A DNA stretch of 64,000 bases from an uncultured Lachnospiraceae bacterium (GCA_947625205.1 CANQNN010000008.1:1-64000); one strand, 5' to 3'; shown: positions 51,481 to 60,407, counted from the stretch's first letter. Numbers and translations: made by a program. Notes: generated by a model from the letters alone, not told the origin.

Positions 51481-52695
51481 TTACATTTTCTTTATCCGGT
51501 CTACAGCCTCCACCGTATTCTCATAGCTGCCAAACGCCGTCAGTCGGAAATAAGTCTCGCCGCTCGGACCGAATCCCGAACCGGGTGTTCCGACCACGTT
51601 GACATTCTCCAGCAGATAATCGAAGAATTCCCAGCTGGTCATGCCGTTCGGAGCTTTCAGCCAGATGTAGGGCGCGTTTACACCGCCGGAAACGGTATAG
51701 CCCGCCGTTTTAAGTCCGTCCAGAATATAAGCGGCATTCTTCATATAGTATGCCACCAACTCTCTGGTCTCCTTCCTGCCAGCTTCGCTGTACACGGCTT
51801 CTCCGGCTCTCTGAACAATATACGGAGCGCCGTTGTATTTGGTTCCGTGCCGTCTCGCCCATAGGCTGTGCAAAGCCACATCTCCCACCTTCAGTTCTTT
51901 CGGGATAACCGTAAATCCCAGGCGCACTCCTGTAAATCCCGCGTTCTTGGAGAAGGAACGAAGCTCGATGGCACAGGTTCTGGCTCCCTCACACTCGTAG
52001 ATCGTATGCGGCACGTCCGCCTCTGAGATATATGCCTCGTAAGCCGCATCGTATATGATAACGGAACCGTTTCTGTTAGCGTAATCCACCCACTCCTGCA
52101 GCTGTGCCCTGGTGATGGTGGAGCCGGTTGGATTGTTGGGGAAACACAGATAGATCAGATCCGGCACTTTCTTCGGCAGTTCCGGTGCAAAACCGTTCTG
52201 CGCCGTACAGGGCATATAGATCACATCGCTCCATATACCTGTGTCCGCATCATATGTGCCTGTTCTGCCCGCCATAACATTTGTATCCACATAGACAGGA
52301 TATACAGGATCGCAAACCGCAATGGTATTATCCAGCGCAAAAATCTCCTGGATATTGCCGGAATCACACTTCGCGCCGTCCGACACAAATATCTCGTCCG
52401 CCTCGATCTGACATCCTCTTGCCTTATAATCATTTTCGGCGATCGCCGTTCTCAGGAACTCATAGCCTAAATCCGGCGCATACCCGCGAAACGTGGCAGC
52501 ATCCGCCATCTCGTCCACCGCACTGTGCAGCGCGCTTATAACAGACGGCGACAACGGCTGCGTAACATCGCCGATCCCCAGTCTGATGATCTTCTTATCC
52601 GGATGAGCCGCCGCATAGGCGTTCACTTTTTTCCCGATCGTGGAAAAAAGATAGCTCCCGGGCAATTTCAGATAATTGTCGTTTACTTTTACCAT
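51481..52695 (-). CDS. dapL: LL-diaminopimelate aminotransferase
   Basis: A 404-residue class I aminotransferase converting tetrahydrodipicolinate directly to LL-diaminopimelate for lysine and peptidoglycan. The N-terminus VNDNYLKLPGSYLFSTI and the motif RLGIGDVTQPL are characteristic of DapL. The PLP lysine lies in RSFSKNAGFTGVR. dapF follows its function and lies upstream on the same strand 102 bp away, so product and next enzyme are encoded together. The 51230-51480 stretch downstream holds no gene that I can support. Confidence 0.94.
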   Translation of the reverse strand: MVKVNDNYLKLPGSYLFSTIGKKVNAYAAAHPDKKIIRLGIGDVTQPLSPSVISALHSAVDEMADAATFRGYAPDLGYEFLRTAIAENDYKARGCQIEADEIFVSDGAKCDSGNIQEIFALDNTIAVCDPVYPVYVDTNVMAGRTGTYDADTGIWSDVIYMPCTAQNGFAPELPKKVPDLIYLCFPNNPTGSTITRAQLQEWVDYANRNGSVIIYDAAYEAYISEADVPHTIYECEGARTCAIELRSFSKNAGFTGVRLGFTVIPKELKVGDVALHSLWARRHGTKYNGAPYIVQRAGEAVYSEAGRKETRELVAYYMKNAAYILDGLKTAGYTVSGGVNAPYIWLKAPNGMTSWEFFDYLLENVNVVGTPGSGFGPSGETYFRLTAFGSYENTVEAVDRIKKM

Positions 52696-52797
52696 GATAT
52701 CATCTCTCCTGTTCTTCTCTTTATTATTTTGGAACTTTCTTTATTTTGCTTTTTATCTTGCTTTTTCTGCTGCTACTTTTATTAAAGCGTGATTTAA

Positions 52798-53673
52798 TCA
52801 TTGTTCCTTTCCCGTACATCCGCAGTACTCATATTCCCCGTCGAACACCGTGACGGCGGGCCCGGTCATATAGACTGTATCCTTGTCGGTATCCCAGGTG
52901 ATCTCAAGCTCGCCGCCTAACAGTTTAACAGTAACCGTATGATCCGTCAAACCGTTTAAGATGCAGGCGACCACCGTCGCGCAGCTCCCCGTACCGCAGG
53001 CGAGCGTCTCCCCGGTGCCGCGCTCCCAGACGCGCATCTGCACCGTCTTTCTGTCCAGGACCTTCACGAACTCCGTGTTGGTACGGTTTGGGAACCTCTC
53101 ATGGTTCTCAAAAAAAGGCCCGATCTGCCCGATGTCAAGACCCGCCACATCATCCATGAATACCACGGCATGCGGATTTCCCATTGACACACATGTCATT
53201 TTATACTCCTGTCCCTGTACGCATATCGGCTCCGCTATCACGCGCTCCTGCACTCTGCCCGCCGGAACCGTAACCGGAATATCCTCTGCACGCAGGATCG
53301 GAGAACCCATATCAACTCTGACCGTGTCCACCTTGCCATCTTTCATGAAGAGCTGTAGATACTTGATCTTGCCGCAACTTATGATACTTATGTCAGTCTT
53401 GTCTGTAAGCCCGTGATCGAACACATATTTTGCAACGCACCTGATACCGTTTCCGCACATCTCCGAACGGCTTCCATCCGCGTTGTACATCTCCATCTCA
53501 AAATCCGCCGACTGGGAAGGGTTGATAAAGATCGCGCCATCGCCGCCGACTCCGAAATGTCTGTCGCTGATGCGCCGCACCAGCTCCGGCTTATCTTCCT
53601 GAGGTACATGCTCCGTAAAACCGTTTATGTAGATATAATCGTTGCCGCAGCCCTGCATCTTGGTAAACTTCAT
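52798..53673 (-). CDS. dapF: Diaminopimelate epimerase
   Basis: A 291-residue racemase that turns LL- into meso-diaminopimelate. Both active-site cysteines occur in their motifs, CGNGIRCVA near residue 74 and ACGTGSCATV near residue 230, with MKFTKMQGCGNDYIY at the start. ATG 53673 is chosen because the family N-terminus begins there and GGAGGGG lies 9 bp upstream; ATG at 53682 is possible. Together with dapL it gives the short DAP route. Confidence 0.95.
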   Translation of the reverse strand: MKFTKMQGCGNDYIYINGFTEHVPQEDKPELVRRISDRHFGVGGDGAIFINPSQSADFEMEMYNADGSRSEMCGNGIRCVAKYVFDHGLTDKTDISIISCGKIKYLQLFMKDGKVDTVRVDMGSPILRAEDIPVTVPAGRVQERVIAEPICVQGQEYKMTCVSMGNPHAVVFMDDVAGLDIGQIGPFFENHERFPNRTNTEFVKVLDRKTVQMRVWERGTGETLACGTGSCATVVACILNGLTDHTVTVKLLGGELEITWDTDKDTVYMTGPAVTVFDGEYEYCGCTGKEQ

Positions 53674-53745
53674 AATCATCATCCCCTCCCTGAAATTTAT
53701 GCAAAAATTTTATGTTTTGCCGCATATTTATGTGTATTGGGGAGC

Positions 53746-53860
53746 CATTTAAACCCGACTGTTCTTCGTTGTTCTTAACTATATTTGTTTAAGTTCTATA
53801 CAAACACACGCTGCTTTTACTTCAATTACATCATTTATTATGGCTTGCCGATTTTCTGTT
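53746..53860 (+). repeat. Imperfect direct repeat R1 (left flank of the HicAB island)
   Basis: About 115 bp beginning CATTTAAACCCG and including CTATATTTGTTTAA, TTTTACTTCAATTACATCA and TTTCTGTT. A diverged copy with the same order of blocks lies at 55802-55915. The two enclose hicB, hicA and the MltR-like gene. I see no coding content here. Confidence 0.75.
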
Positions 53861-53911
53861 GCCAAAATGTTGACATTTCATTACAGCAATTATAAATGCA
53901 TCTCGCAATCA

Positions 53912-54277
53912 TTATTTCGAAAACATCGCATCATTTTTAGATAAAAGATATACGCAATACTGATTCATGCTGATTCCTTCTCTTTTTGAATGCTCTGCTA
54001 AAGAGCGATGCAAGCTGCGAGGTATCCTAAGCTTAAATTGACCGGAATACTCTTCCAAACCATCCGGTTCATGTATTTCTATCCCACTTTCAACTGCCGC
54101 CTCCAGCCATGCCTGCTTAGCATCCATAGCATTAGCGATTGCTGATTCTATATTCTCACCACAAGTAATACATCCGGGAAGTTCTGGAAATGAAACCACG
54201 AATCCCCCTTCGTCCTTATCTTCTACCATTTCCATACGATAATTCATTTCCAAATAATCATTCAATGTTCTCATCAT
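53912..54277 (-). CDS. hicB: HicB-family antitoxin
   Basis: A 121-residue antitoxin. An N-terminal partial RNase H-like fold carries GGFVVSFPELPGCITCG, the hallmark of HicB, followed by SAIANAMDAKQAWLEAAVE. A C-terminal ribbon-helix-helix segment (about 77-120; FKLRIPRSLHRSLAE and MNQYCVYLLSK) would bind the operator. The start overlaps the hicA stop region by 20 nt, so the pair is co-translated. It neutralises the HicA RNase and represses its own promoter in known systems. Confidence 0.92.
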   Translation of the reverse strand: MMRTLNDYLEMNYRMEMVEDKDEGGFVVSFPELPGCITCGENIESAIANAMDAKQAWLEAAVESGIEIHEPDGLEEYSGQFKLRIPRSLHRSLAEHSKREGISMNQYCVYLLSKNDAMFSK

Positions 54278-54515
54278 TGATTACCTCACTTTCCACAACT
54301 CGCTTTACCATCTCAACATAAACTTTTTTAATCGGCTCGTGTTTAGGTATCGTGATCGGCTGAGTGCCTGCCTTCCTAAATGTATAATGACTACTGCCCC
54401 CTTTTGGAGCATTCATCACATAACCACAGCTTTCCAACACCTTTCTCAACTCGTCAAAACGAACATCCATTGGTAAAGCGCATATTCTTGCTATAAGTTT
54501 ATCCCATTTTGACAT
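54258..54515 (-). CDS. hicA: HicA-family toxin (mRNA interferase)
   Basis: An 85-residue toxin with a double-stranded-RNA-binding-like fold. The catalytic His lies in GGSSHYTFRK, preceded by the usual LESCGYVMN segment. HicA cleaves mRNA when free. Here the toxin gene is first, as is common for hicAB, and its low GC compared with dapF supports transfer. The C-terminus is somewhat longer than in minimal HicA. Confidence 0.9.
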   Translation of the reverse strand: MSKWDKLIARICALPMDVRFDELRKVLESCGYVMNAPKGGSSHYTFRKAGTQPITIPKHEPIKKVYVEMVKRVVESEVINDENIE

Positions 54516-54676
54516 TATAATACCTTCTTTCTACATTATATGTGGTGTCGCATATGGTGTCAATCCTTATTTCAAATGCTAATGAAGCAAAATTTATTAT
54601 TCCTTATTCTGGCATTGCCACCTGTTTTTCATAATCGTATTTATCTTCTTTCTGCCATTAATACTGTGAGTAATGT

Positions 54677-55633
54677 TTATTTTGATATTCTTTTTAGTTT
54701 TTCTGCTAATACCGTTAATGCTATAATCGAAGCACAAGTATTATCAAATCCATCTTCAAAAATATTTTCTTCTATTCCTATGTCATCCATTGTGCGATGT
54801 TTTAATTCTTTATCGAATTTTTGATATTCTTCTTTCAATATTTCTATACACTCATTTAATCTTTCTTTTGAATTTATTTCTTCATTCCTGTATGTAATAA
54901 TATCTCCATCTTGAAAATCAGCCAACATATTTTTCAAAGCTTTAATATCTTCTTTTGCTTTTTTCTTACACTTACGTAAATGTTCTTCAATAAAATCATT
55001 TTGTTTTTGAAGTAAATCTCTAAACAATTCTATAAATTCATAGGGTTTAGGTGTAAAATACGTTGATTTCTCTTCACCGCTAACTTCCATAAACTCCAAG
55101 TTGTGCAAAAATAAACACTGTGACAAATAAAAAAATGTATTAACAAATCTTTTTATTGGATCTTTTTCAACATTGGGGTTATAACTTAAATCTAAATTAT
55201 TTATATCACCTATAAACACATCTATTGGCACATACATTCCTTTGGGAATTGATAAATTAAGACAACTATCTTTTATGGAATCCGATATTTTTCCCTTGGA
55301 TACATTTATTTCGTGTGCAAATTTATTTCTTATTTTACGGACTGCATCCAACAACTTTTTTTCATCTTCTGATATTATTTGCATATAATATGACATTGTA
55401 ATTTTTGAACTTAATGAAGATAATATTGCATTTCCTCCCAAAAATAATTTATTATCAATATCCTTATCAATATATAAAGCTTTTTTCAAAAGATTTTCAA
55501 GCTGTGTATCCAAAATAGAAGTGCAAACAATTACAACGGAACGACTATTTGCACCTTCAATCTCATCCTTAACTATCTTTAACCACTGCGCAAAATCTTT
55601 TCCAAAATCAGTTAATATCACTTTTACCTCCAT
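54677..55633 (-). CDS. MltR/HEPN-like protein of unknown function
   Basis: A 318-residue AT-rich gene. Residues 25-115 resemble the MltR-like helical domain: SVVIVCTSILDTQLE, then LFLGGNAILSSLSSKITMSY and ISEDEKKLLDAVRKIRNKFAHE. The RKIRNKFAH segment is close to the R-x4-6-H motif of HEPN RNases, so an RNA-targeting role is possible but unproven. The rest is mostly alpha-helical and Lys/Glu-rich. It lies 161 bp upstream of hicA in the same direction, inside the same direct repeats, and could be cargo of that island. Confidence 0.6.
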   Translation of the reverse strand: MEVKVILTDFGKDFAQWLKIVKDEIEGANSRSVVIVCTSILDTQLENLLKKALYIDKDIDNKLFLGGNAILSSLSSKITMSYYMQIISEDEKKLLDAVRKIRNKFAHEINVSKGKISDSIKDSCLNLSIPKGMYVPIDVFIGDINNLDLSYNPNVEKDPIKRFVNTFFYLSQCLFLHNLEFMEVSGEEKSTYFTPKPYEFIELFRDLLQKQNDFIEEHLRKCKKKAKEDIKALKNMLADFQDGDIITYRNEEINSKERLNECIEILKEEYQKFDKELKHRTMDDIGIEENIFEDGFDNTCASIIALTVLAEKLKRISK

Positions 55634-55801
55634 ACTCAGCAGGGCTTTCTGACACCATTAAAGACAGAATTGCATTTAATCAACATCTGCTTTATATTCC
55701 GTCAAGTACAATTATATCTATATTATAATCTCCAATAAAGCTTATAACATAATGATTAATATTATAATTCTTATGTCATATAAAATAATCTGTATAAAAT
55801 T

Positions 55802-55915
55802 CATTTAAAACCCGGCGTGTCCCTTGTTGCTATTATCTATATTTGTTTAAATTTTATATAAATACACGTTTTTTACTTCAATTACATCAATTATTTTGAC
55901 TTGCTGATTTCTGTT
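55802..55915 (+). repeat. Imperfect direct repeat R2 (right flank of the HicAB island)
   Basis: Starts CATTTAAAACCCG and repeats the order of R1, with CTATATTTGTTTAA and TTTACTTCAATTACATCA nearly unchanged. Between the two copies lie about 1.94 kb carrying hicA, hicB and the MltR-like gene. The remainder of 55634-56117 is AT-rich and has no gene that I can support. Confidence 0.75.
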
Positions 55916-56117
55916 TCTACGCCTTTATTATAACAAATTCACGAAGATTAACAACCTACTTTTGAAATATTACACAGCAGATAAAGATGCAAGATAAAGT
56001 TTTATTTTTCTCTACTTAATTCGTATATTTTGTGTTATACTAATACCATCTTTATTATGAAAAGATTGATTTCGTGGGATACGATTAAAAAATAAAGGAA
56101 TACTGGATGAGAGAAAT

Positions 56118-56519
56118 ATGCCTGTTAGACAGTTAGCAAAAGAATGCAACATCGCTTCAACGACCCTATATTCCATTGATCAACACGATGAGGATATTCG
56201 TTATGATTTTGCATTACACACTGCTAATGCATTAGATATACCAGTTGCCTCTATCTGTGATGATTTACCACATAATTTAGAGACAACACTTCCAAATCGC
56301 CCTACTATGTTTGAATATGACTTCAACAAGAAGTCATATTTCTCTAACCGCACATTGGAGATTTTTAAATTGTTTAATTATGAGGAATTTCCTTTACTAA
56401 ATAAGCTAATTGCAGAATTCTATGTATTGAATAATGAATCTAGAAAAGAAATATTTAAGATTATATTATATAAACGAAACACAAGTCACACGATAATCCT
56501 GAAAAGATTTCAAATCTAA
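56118..56519 (+). CDS. XRE-family regulator, possibly N-terminally disrupted
   Basis: A 133-residue protein with a helix-turn-helix in its first 50 residues (VRQLAKECNIASTTLYSI and LHTANALDIPVASICDD), a Cro/CI-type fold. The usual beginning of such proteins (ILDERN before MPVRQLA) is also encoded immediately upstream, but no ATG opens that frame, while an ATG at 56057 reads toward it in another frame and stops at a six-A run (56087-56092). The gene may therefore be frameshifted, start at a rare codon, or simply start at 56118. It precedes the membrane-protein gene and may control it. Confidence 0.55.
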   Translation: MPVRQLAKECNIASTTLYSIDQHDEDIRYDFALHTANALDIPVASICDDLPHNLETTLPNRPTMFEYDFNKKSYFSNRTLEIFKLFNYEEFPLLNKLIAEFYVLNNESRKEIFKIILYKRNTSHTIILKRFQI

Positions 56520-56585
56520 AGGAGATCAAATAAAGAACGGTCTGACTTGGAACACATAAAGTAACCAATAAAGGAGTAATCCAGA

Positions 56586-57773
56586 TTGACTACAGAAATA
56601 ATCCATATCTTACCATTTGATATAGGATGTTCTTTCTTTGAATATGAATATAATAAAAGGCATCCCAAGAATGATTTTGTTAAAAATTTATCATTATTAT
56701 GCAATAATAACGGTTATGAAATAATACATGAAACCAAGCCAAATCATTTGTTATGTGTAAAAATCACAGATAATATTTTATGCCATATATTGGAATGTGG
56801 AATTGGAGTTTTTGTTTTTAAAGGTATCCAGATGCCAGAAATGAAATCTCTTCCCACAAAACTTGATAGCAATATTGCATGTAATCTATATTACAGAAAA
56901 AAATATGAACAAAATGCTATTTTGAATCAAGGCTTTTTATCAAGTAAATTATCACTCTTTATGCAATTAGTATGGAAATCTGTTGATAAAAAGATTCGCC
57001 CCTATTCCTCAAATGAATCCTACAAACATAACGGATTATCCTATATTCTATCGATATATCATATTATTGATGACAGTAACACTTTCAATAATCCAGAGTG
57101 TAATGAATTAAGCCTATTAATGAATCCTTCCATATTATCAAATATATTGGTGGAGGAACAATGGACTGCGATTGGTAAAAAAATAGAATCTTATTCTAAA
57201 AAAGAATACTTTATTAAAGATTATAATGACAGCACAAAAATCGCGGCCTCTTGGTCTGCAGTAGCCGTTATAGAACCTCATAAAAGCAATGTCATAAACA
57301 AAATAGTTGCTTATGAAGTCATGTTACAAGCAAGTTGGTTTCTATTCGATTGCATAATAGATAACATAAAGAATACCCGAATGACCAATATAGCCTTACA
57401 AAAGGAAAAGAGTTTAGCATCAAATATGTCATTAGAAGTCAGCAACATACTTAGTGCAAACATTAGTACCAATGAAAAAAATGCTTTAGATATTATCTAT
57501 TCAACTTCAGGTTTTGATACATTAAAAGAAAAGCTTTTTTTACTTCTCGAAAATAGAATTGCTATTGAAGAAGCTCGCATAAATCATCGTCAAGGAATAT
57601 ATGGCATTATTTCTGAAATATTGCTCGTCTTATTTACACTGGTAAGTATATATGAACCTATCAAAAACTTAGCTAACGGTACATTATCAACAACTGATAT
57701 AATTATTGGAATAATCATGTTAATAGTCTTGGTAGTATGTTCAGTGCTAATTATTGGAAAGGAGAAAATGTAA
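56586..57773 (+). CDS. Two-TM membrane protein of unknown function
   Basis: A 395-residue AT-rich gene that starts with TTG 56586 and has AAAGGAG 8 bp before it. The N-terminal 150 residues include ECGIGVFVFKGI, then comes a helical region and, near the end, NRIAIEEARINHRQGIYG followed by two membrane segments (about 338-355 and 368-390). The architecture (hydrophilic body and two C-terminal TM) recalls Rmd1/DUF155 proteins and some membrane-damaging effectors, but I cannot assign a family. The stop overlaps the next start by 1 nt (TAATG), so the hydrolase is translationally coupled. Confidence 0.6.
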   Translation: MTTEIIHILPFDIGCSFFEYEYNKRHPKNDFVKNLSLLCNNNGYEIIHETKPNHLLCVKITDNILCHILECGIGVFVFKGIQMPEMKSLPTKLDSNIACNLYYRKKYEQNAILNQGFLSSKLSLFMQLVWKSVDKKIRPYSSNESYKHNGLSYILSIYHIIDDSNTFNNPECNELSLLMNPSILSNILVEEQWTAIGKKIESYSKKEYFIKDYNDSTKIAASWSAVAVIEPHKSNVINKIVAYEVMLQASWFLFDCIIDNIKNTRMTNIALQKEKSLASNMSLEVSNILSANISTNEKNALDIIYSTSGFDTLKEKLFLLLENRIAIEEARINHRQGIYGIISEILLVLFTLVSIYEPIKNLANGTLSTTDIIIGIIMLIVLVVCSVLIIGKEKM

Positions 57774-58315
57774 TGAAAAATATATTATTAATAGTTGATA
57801 TGCAAAATGGATTTGCAAGATATCCTCAAACAATCGCTTTAACAAATAAAATTAAAGAATTATTAGAGTTAAACATATTTGATTCGGTAGTTGCAACACG
57901 ATTCTCAAATGACACAAACAGTATTTATGAGCAATTATTTGGTTGGAAAAGATTAGAAACAGAAGAAGAGAGAGCTCTTGCACCAGGTTATGAAAAATAT
58001 GTTGATTATATCTTTGACAAATATATTTATAACTGTGTTAATTCAAATTTTTTACAAAAAATGTGCCAAATAAATGATGGAAAATATCCAGAAAAAATAT
58101 TTATTGTTGGTGCTGATACAGATTGCTGCGTTCTCACAACCGCAACTAATCTATTTGAAAATAATATTCGCCCTATTGTCTTAACAAATTATTGTGATTC
58201 AAATGGCGGATCTGACTCACATAATGCTGGACTGCTTTGTATGAAACGATTAATAGGAGAAAAACAACTTATTGACATTGAAATAACTGCAAATACGAAC
58301 TTAGAAATGTTATAA
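57773..58315 (+). CDS. Isochorismatase-family cysteine hydrolase
   Basis: A 180-residue hydrolase of the isochorismatase/nicotinamidase fold. The catalytic triad is present: Asp 9 (IVDMQNGF), Lys 83 (FDKYIYN) and Cys 119 (TDCCVLTTA). Substrates of the family include nicotinamide, isochorismate and other small amides. It is coupled to the membrane-protein gene by a 1-nt overlap and is similarly AT-rich, so the two probably moved together. An effector role in cofactor metabolism or defence is only a guess. Confidence 0.8.
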   Translation: MKNILLIVDMQNGFARYPQTIALTNKIKELLELNIFDSVVATRFSNDTNSIYEQLFGWKRLETEEERALAPGYEKYVDYIFDKYIYNCVNSNFLQKMCQINDGKYPEKIFIVGADTDCCVLTTATNLFENNIRPIVLTNYCDSNGGSDSHNAGLLCMKRLIGEKQLIDIEITANTNLEML

Positions 58316-58426
58316 CAATATTGAGGATGAGATTTTACCCCTCGAACTCAATCATCAATTTACTCATAAGCAAATATAATGATGCATTAAATAATAACGT
58401 TCAATATATTAATTGTCAATACTAAT

Positions 58427-58452
58427 TGCATCAAATTTCGGAAAATGATGCA
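58427..58452. repeat. 26-bp inverted repeat with TGCATCA arms
   Basis: TGCATCA (58427-58433) and TGATGCA (58446-58452) enclose an AT-rich centre, with a third GATGCA at 58381. The same seven bases build the 11-bp repeats at 26036-26074. It lies in the 58316-58607 gap between the AT-rich cassette and the ABC-F gene. Confidence 0.45.
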
Positions 58453-58481
58453 GTTGATCAATTCATGATGTAATTAAAAAT

Positions 58482-58514
58482 GGGCGGGAGAATCATCTCT
58501 CCAGCCCGATTTTA
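58482..58514 (+). terminator. Terminator after the hydrolase gene
   Basis: GGGCGGGAGA pairs with TCTCTCCAGCCC around a short loop, followed by ATTTTA. It stands 167 bp after the hydrolase stop and marks the right end of the AT-rich cassette. Confidence 0.5.
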
Positions 58515-58607
58515 TCGTACAGCTTAGGACGATATTGATCCTCGCCATTTTCCTGCGCCCTGCAATCCTTCGATAAAATAATTGCTTCTCATTCAGTATC
58601 CCCAATA

Positions 58608-60185
58608 TTAAAGCTCTACCGTTTTCGTGGCGATCTGTTCCCGGAAGCGCACATCATGCTCTACAAACAGCATAGTCGGCTGATAGGTGAGTAGCAGCTT
58701 CTCGATCTGCAGCCGGGAAAAAACATCGATATAGTTCAGCGGCTCATCCCAGATGTACAGATGCGCAGGAGTGAGAAGGCTCGCCGCGATCAGTACCTTC
58801 TTTTTCTGGCCTTCAGAATAATCCTCCATATTTTTCAAAAACTGTACCCGTTCCATATCGAGCTGCCGCAGAATTGCGCAGAACAGGCTTTCCTCCAGAC
58901 CGCGCGCCCTGCAAAATGCCTGGATACTTCCTTTCAACATGGAGGTATCCTGATTGATGTAGGAAATCGTCAGTCCGGACGCAGTCTCGCAGACGCCGGA
59001 TTCTATCACCGGAAGACCTGCGTTCGTGCCGTTTTTCTGCCGATCCGGCAAAGCGCACGCCTCCTGCGCTTCTTTTCCCATACCCGCTCTTTGCAGAATC
59101 AGCTTGATTAAGGTTGATTTTCCACATCCGTTTTTCCCATGAAGCGCGCACCGATCACCCTGCAGCAGATCAAAGGTCAGATTGGAAAACGCCGGGCAAA
59201 CCGATCCTTCATAGGCAGCGGAAAGCTCATGGATATGGATCAACCGTTCCTTGTGGTGTCGCAGGGGCATAAGCTTCAGATCCACCGGCTCCTCCAGATC
59301 GGCAAGCAGCCCCTCTTTTTCCTCGATCTCCCGCTCGATCCTTTTTTGCATCTGCGAAACCCGGCTCTGCACTTTCTTCGTCTTCGCTCCAATATACGCG
59401 CGGGTACTTATCGAGCGGTCGTGCTCCTTCACGGGATCAAACCCGATCTTTGTCCGTTCGTTTTGGTCTGCCCACTGCGCTTTTTGCGCCGCGGACTGTC
59501 TCAGCTTGCCGATCTCTTTTGTATGCTTTTCATTCTCCGCACGCGCAAACTGATCTCTGTGCTGTTTATTCTCCCACCAAACAGAAAAATTGCCATTTTG
59601 CACGTCAATGCTCTTTCGGTTCAACACCAGCACATGATCCGTGCAGGCATCCAGCAGATCACGGTCGTGGGATACCAGAATAAAGCCTTTTTTCGATGCC
59701 AGATAATCCTTAACATTTTCTCTGGATGCCTGATCCAGATGATTCGTCGGCTCGTCGATCAGCAGGAAGTCATTCTCACCGGAAAATAGAACCGCCAGCA
59801 TGACCTTCGTGCGTTCACCCGGACTTAACGTGCGAAACGGACGGTACAAAACCTCCGCGTTTTCCCGAAGCTGATCCAGCTCTGCGAGGACGCGCCACTG
59901 CTCGCAACCCGCTTTCCACTGTTCCAGAAGATCCGCTGCCGGAAGCTGCATCTGCCCCTGCGTGACCGGATAGGGAAAATAGTCAAATACGGCGGATGTG
60001 ACAATGCTTCCGCTATACTCATACTTCCCCAGTAACAGGTTTAAAAATGTGGTTTTTCCCTTTCCGTTGCGCCCCAAAAACCCAAGCCTCCAGTTCGTGT
60101 CAACGGAAAAAGAAATATCTTCAAAAATATTGTCAAAGCTGCCCTCATAGGCAAACGTCAAATGATCCACAAGTATCTGTGCCAA
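58608..60185 (-). CDS. Lsa-type ABC-F ribosomal protection protein
   Basis: A 525-residue ABC-F ATPase without membrane segments. ATPase 1 has Walker A GRNGKGKTT, signature LSPGERTKV and Walker B LLIDEPTNHLD; ATPase 2 has GKNGCGKST, YSEGQKKKV and YIWDEPLNYID. A linker of about 80 residues (residues 205-290) would form the antibiotic resistance domain that enters the ribosome. N-terminal sequence and ending (VEHD and TVEL) resemble Lsa proteins, which confer lincosamide, streptogramin A and pleuromutilin resistance; this spectrum is inferred. Start is TTG 60185 with GGGAGAGAGG before it. Leader structure supports drug-inducible control. Confidence 0.85.
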   Translation of the reverse strand: MAQILVDHLTFAYEGSFDNIFEDISFSVDTNWRLGFLGRNGKGKTTFLNLLLGKYEYSGSIVTSAVFDYFPYPVTQGQMQLPAADLLEQWKAGCEQWRVLAELDQLRENAEVLYRPFRTLSPGERTKVMLAVLFSGENDFLLIDEPTNHLDQASRENVKDYLASKKGFILVSHDRDLLDACTDHVLVLNRKSIDVQNGNFSVWWENKQHRDQFARAENEKHTKEIGKLRQSAAQKAQWADQNERTKIGFDPVKEHDRSISTRAYIGAKTKKVQSRVSQMQKRIEREIEEKEGLLADLEEPVDLKLMPLRHHKERLIHIHELSAAYEGSVCPAFSNLTFDLLQGDRCALHGKNGCGKSTLIKLILQRAGMGKEAQEACALPDRQKNGTNAGLPVIESGVCETASGLTISYINQDTSMLKGSIQAFCRARGLEESLFCAILRQLDMERVQFLKNMEDYSEGQKKKVLIAASLLTPAHLYIWDEPLNYIDVFSRLQIEKLLLTYQPTMLFVEHDVRFREQIATKTVEL

Positions 60186-60203
60186 TGTCCTCTCTCCCTT
60201 CTA

Positions 60204-60235
60204 CATAAAAAGAACTGTTTGTCGCCAAACAGTTC
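60204..60235 (-). terminator. Attenuator terminator in the ABC-F leader
   Basis: GAACTGTTTG and CAAACAGTTC (60212-60235) form a perfect 10-bp stem with a 4-nt loop, followed leftward by TTTTT (complement of 60207-60211). It stands between the promoter and the ABC-F start, so it should stop leader transcripts unless antiterminated. Confidence 0.85.
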
Positions 60236-60366
60236 CATTACGCATCATAACCATACAGGGAGCCCCTGCGATCTTTTATTTGTCAGCAAAAAAGAGAGCG
60301 GTTATGAGAACATAATCCACTTTTGGCAACATGAAATCTTTTTATCTCCATGCAATCAAAAGCAAA

Positions 60367-60378
60367 TTATCTCCTCAT
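60367..60378 (-). CDS. Candidate three-codon leader ORF (M-R-R)
   Basis: Read leftward, ATG AGG AGA TAA lies 22 bp after the predicted transcription start and is preceded by GGGG at good spacing. Short leader ORFs that stall drug-bound ribosomes are established triggers of ABC-F attenuation. At three codons chance cannot be excluded. Confidence 0.35.
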   Translation of the reverse strand: MRR

Positions 60379-60407
60379 CTTTTCACCCCTTCCCATTTAT
60401 TGACAGA

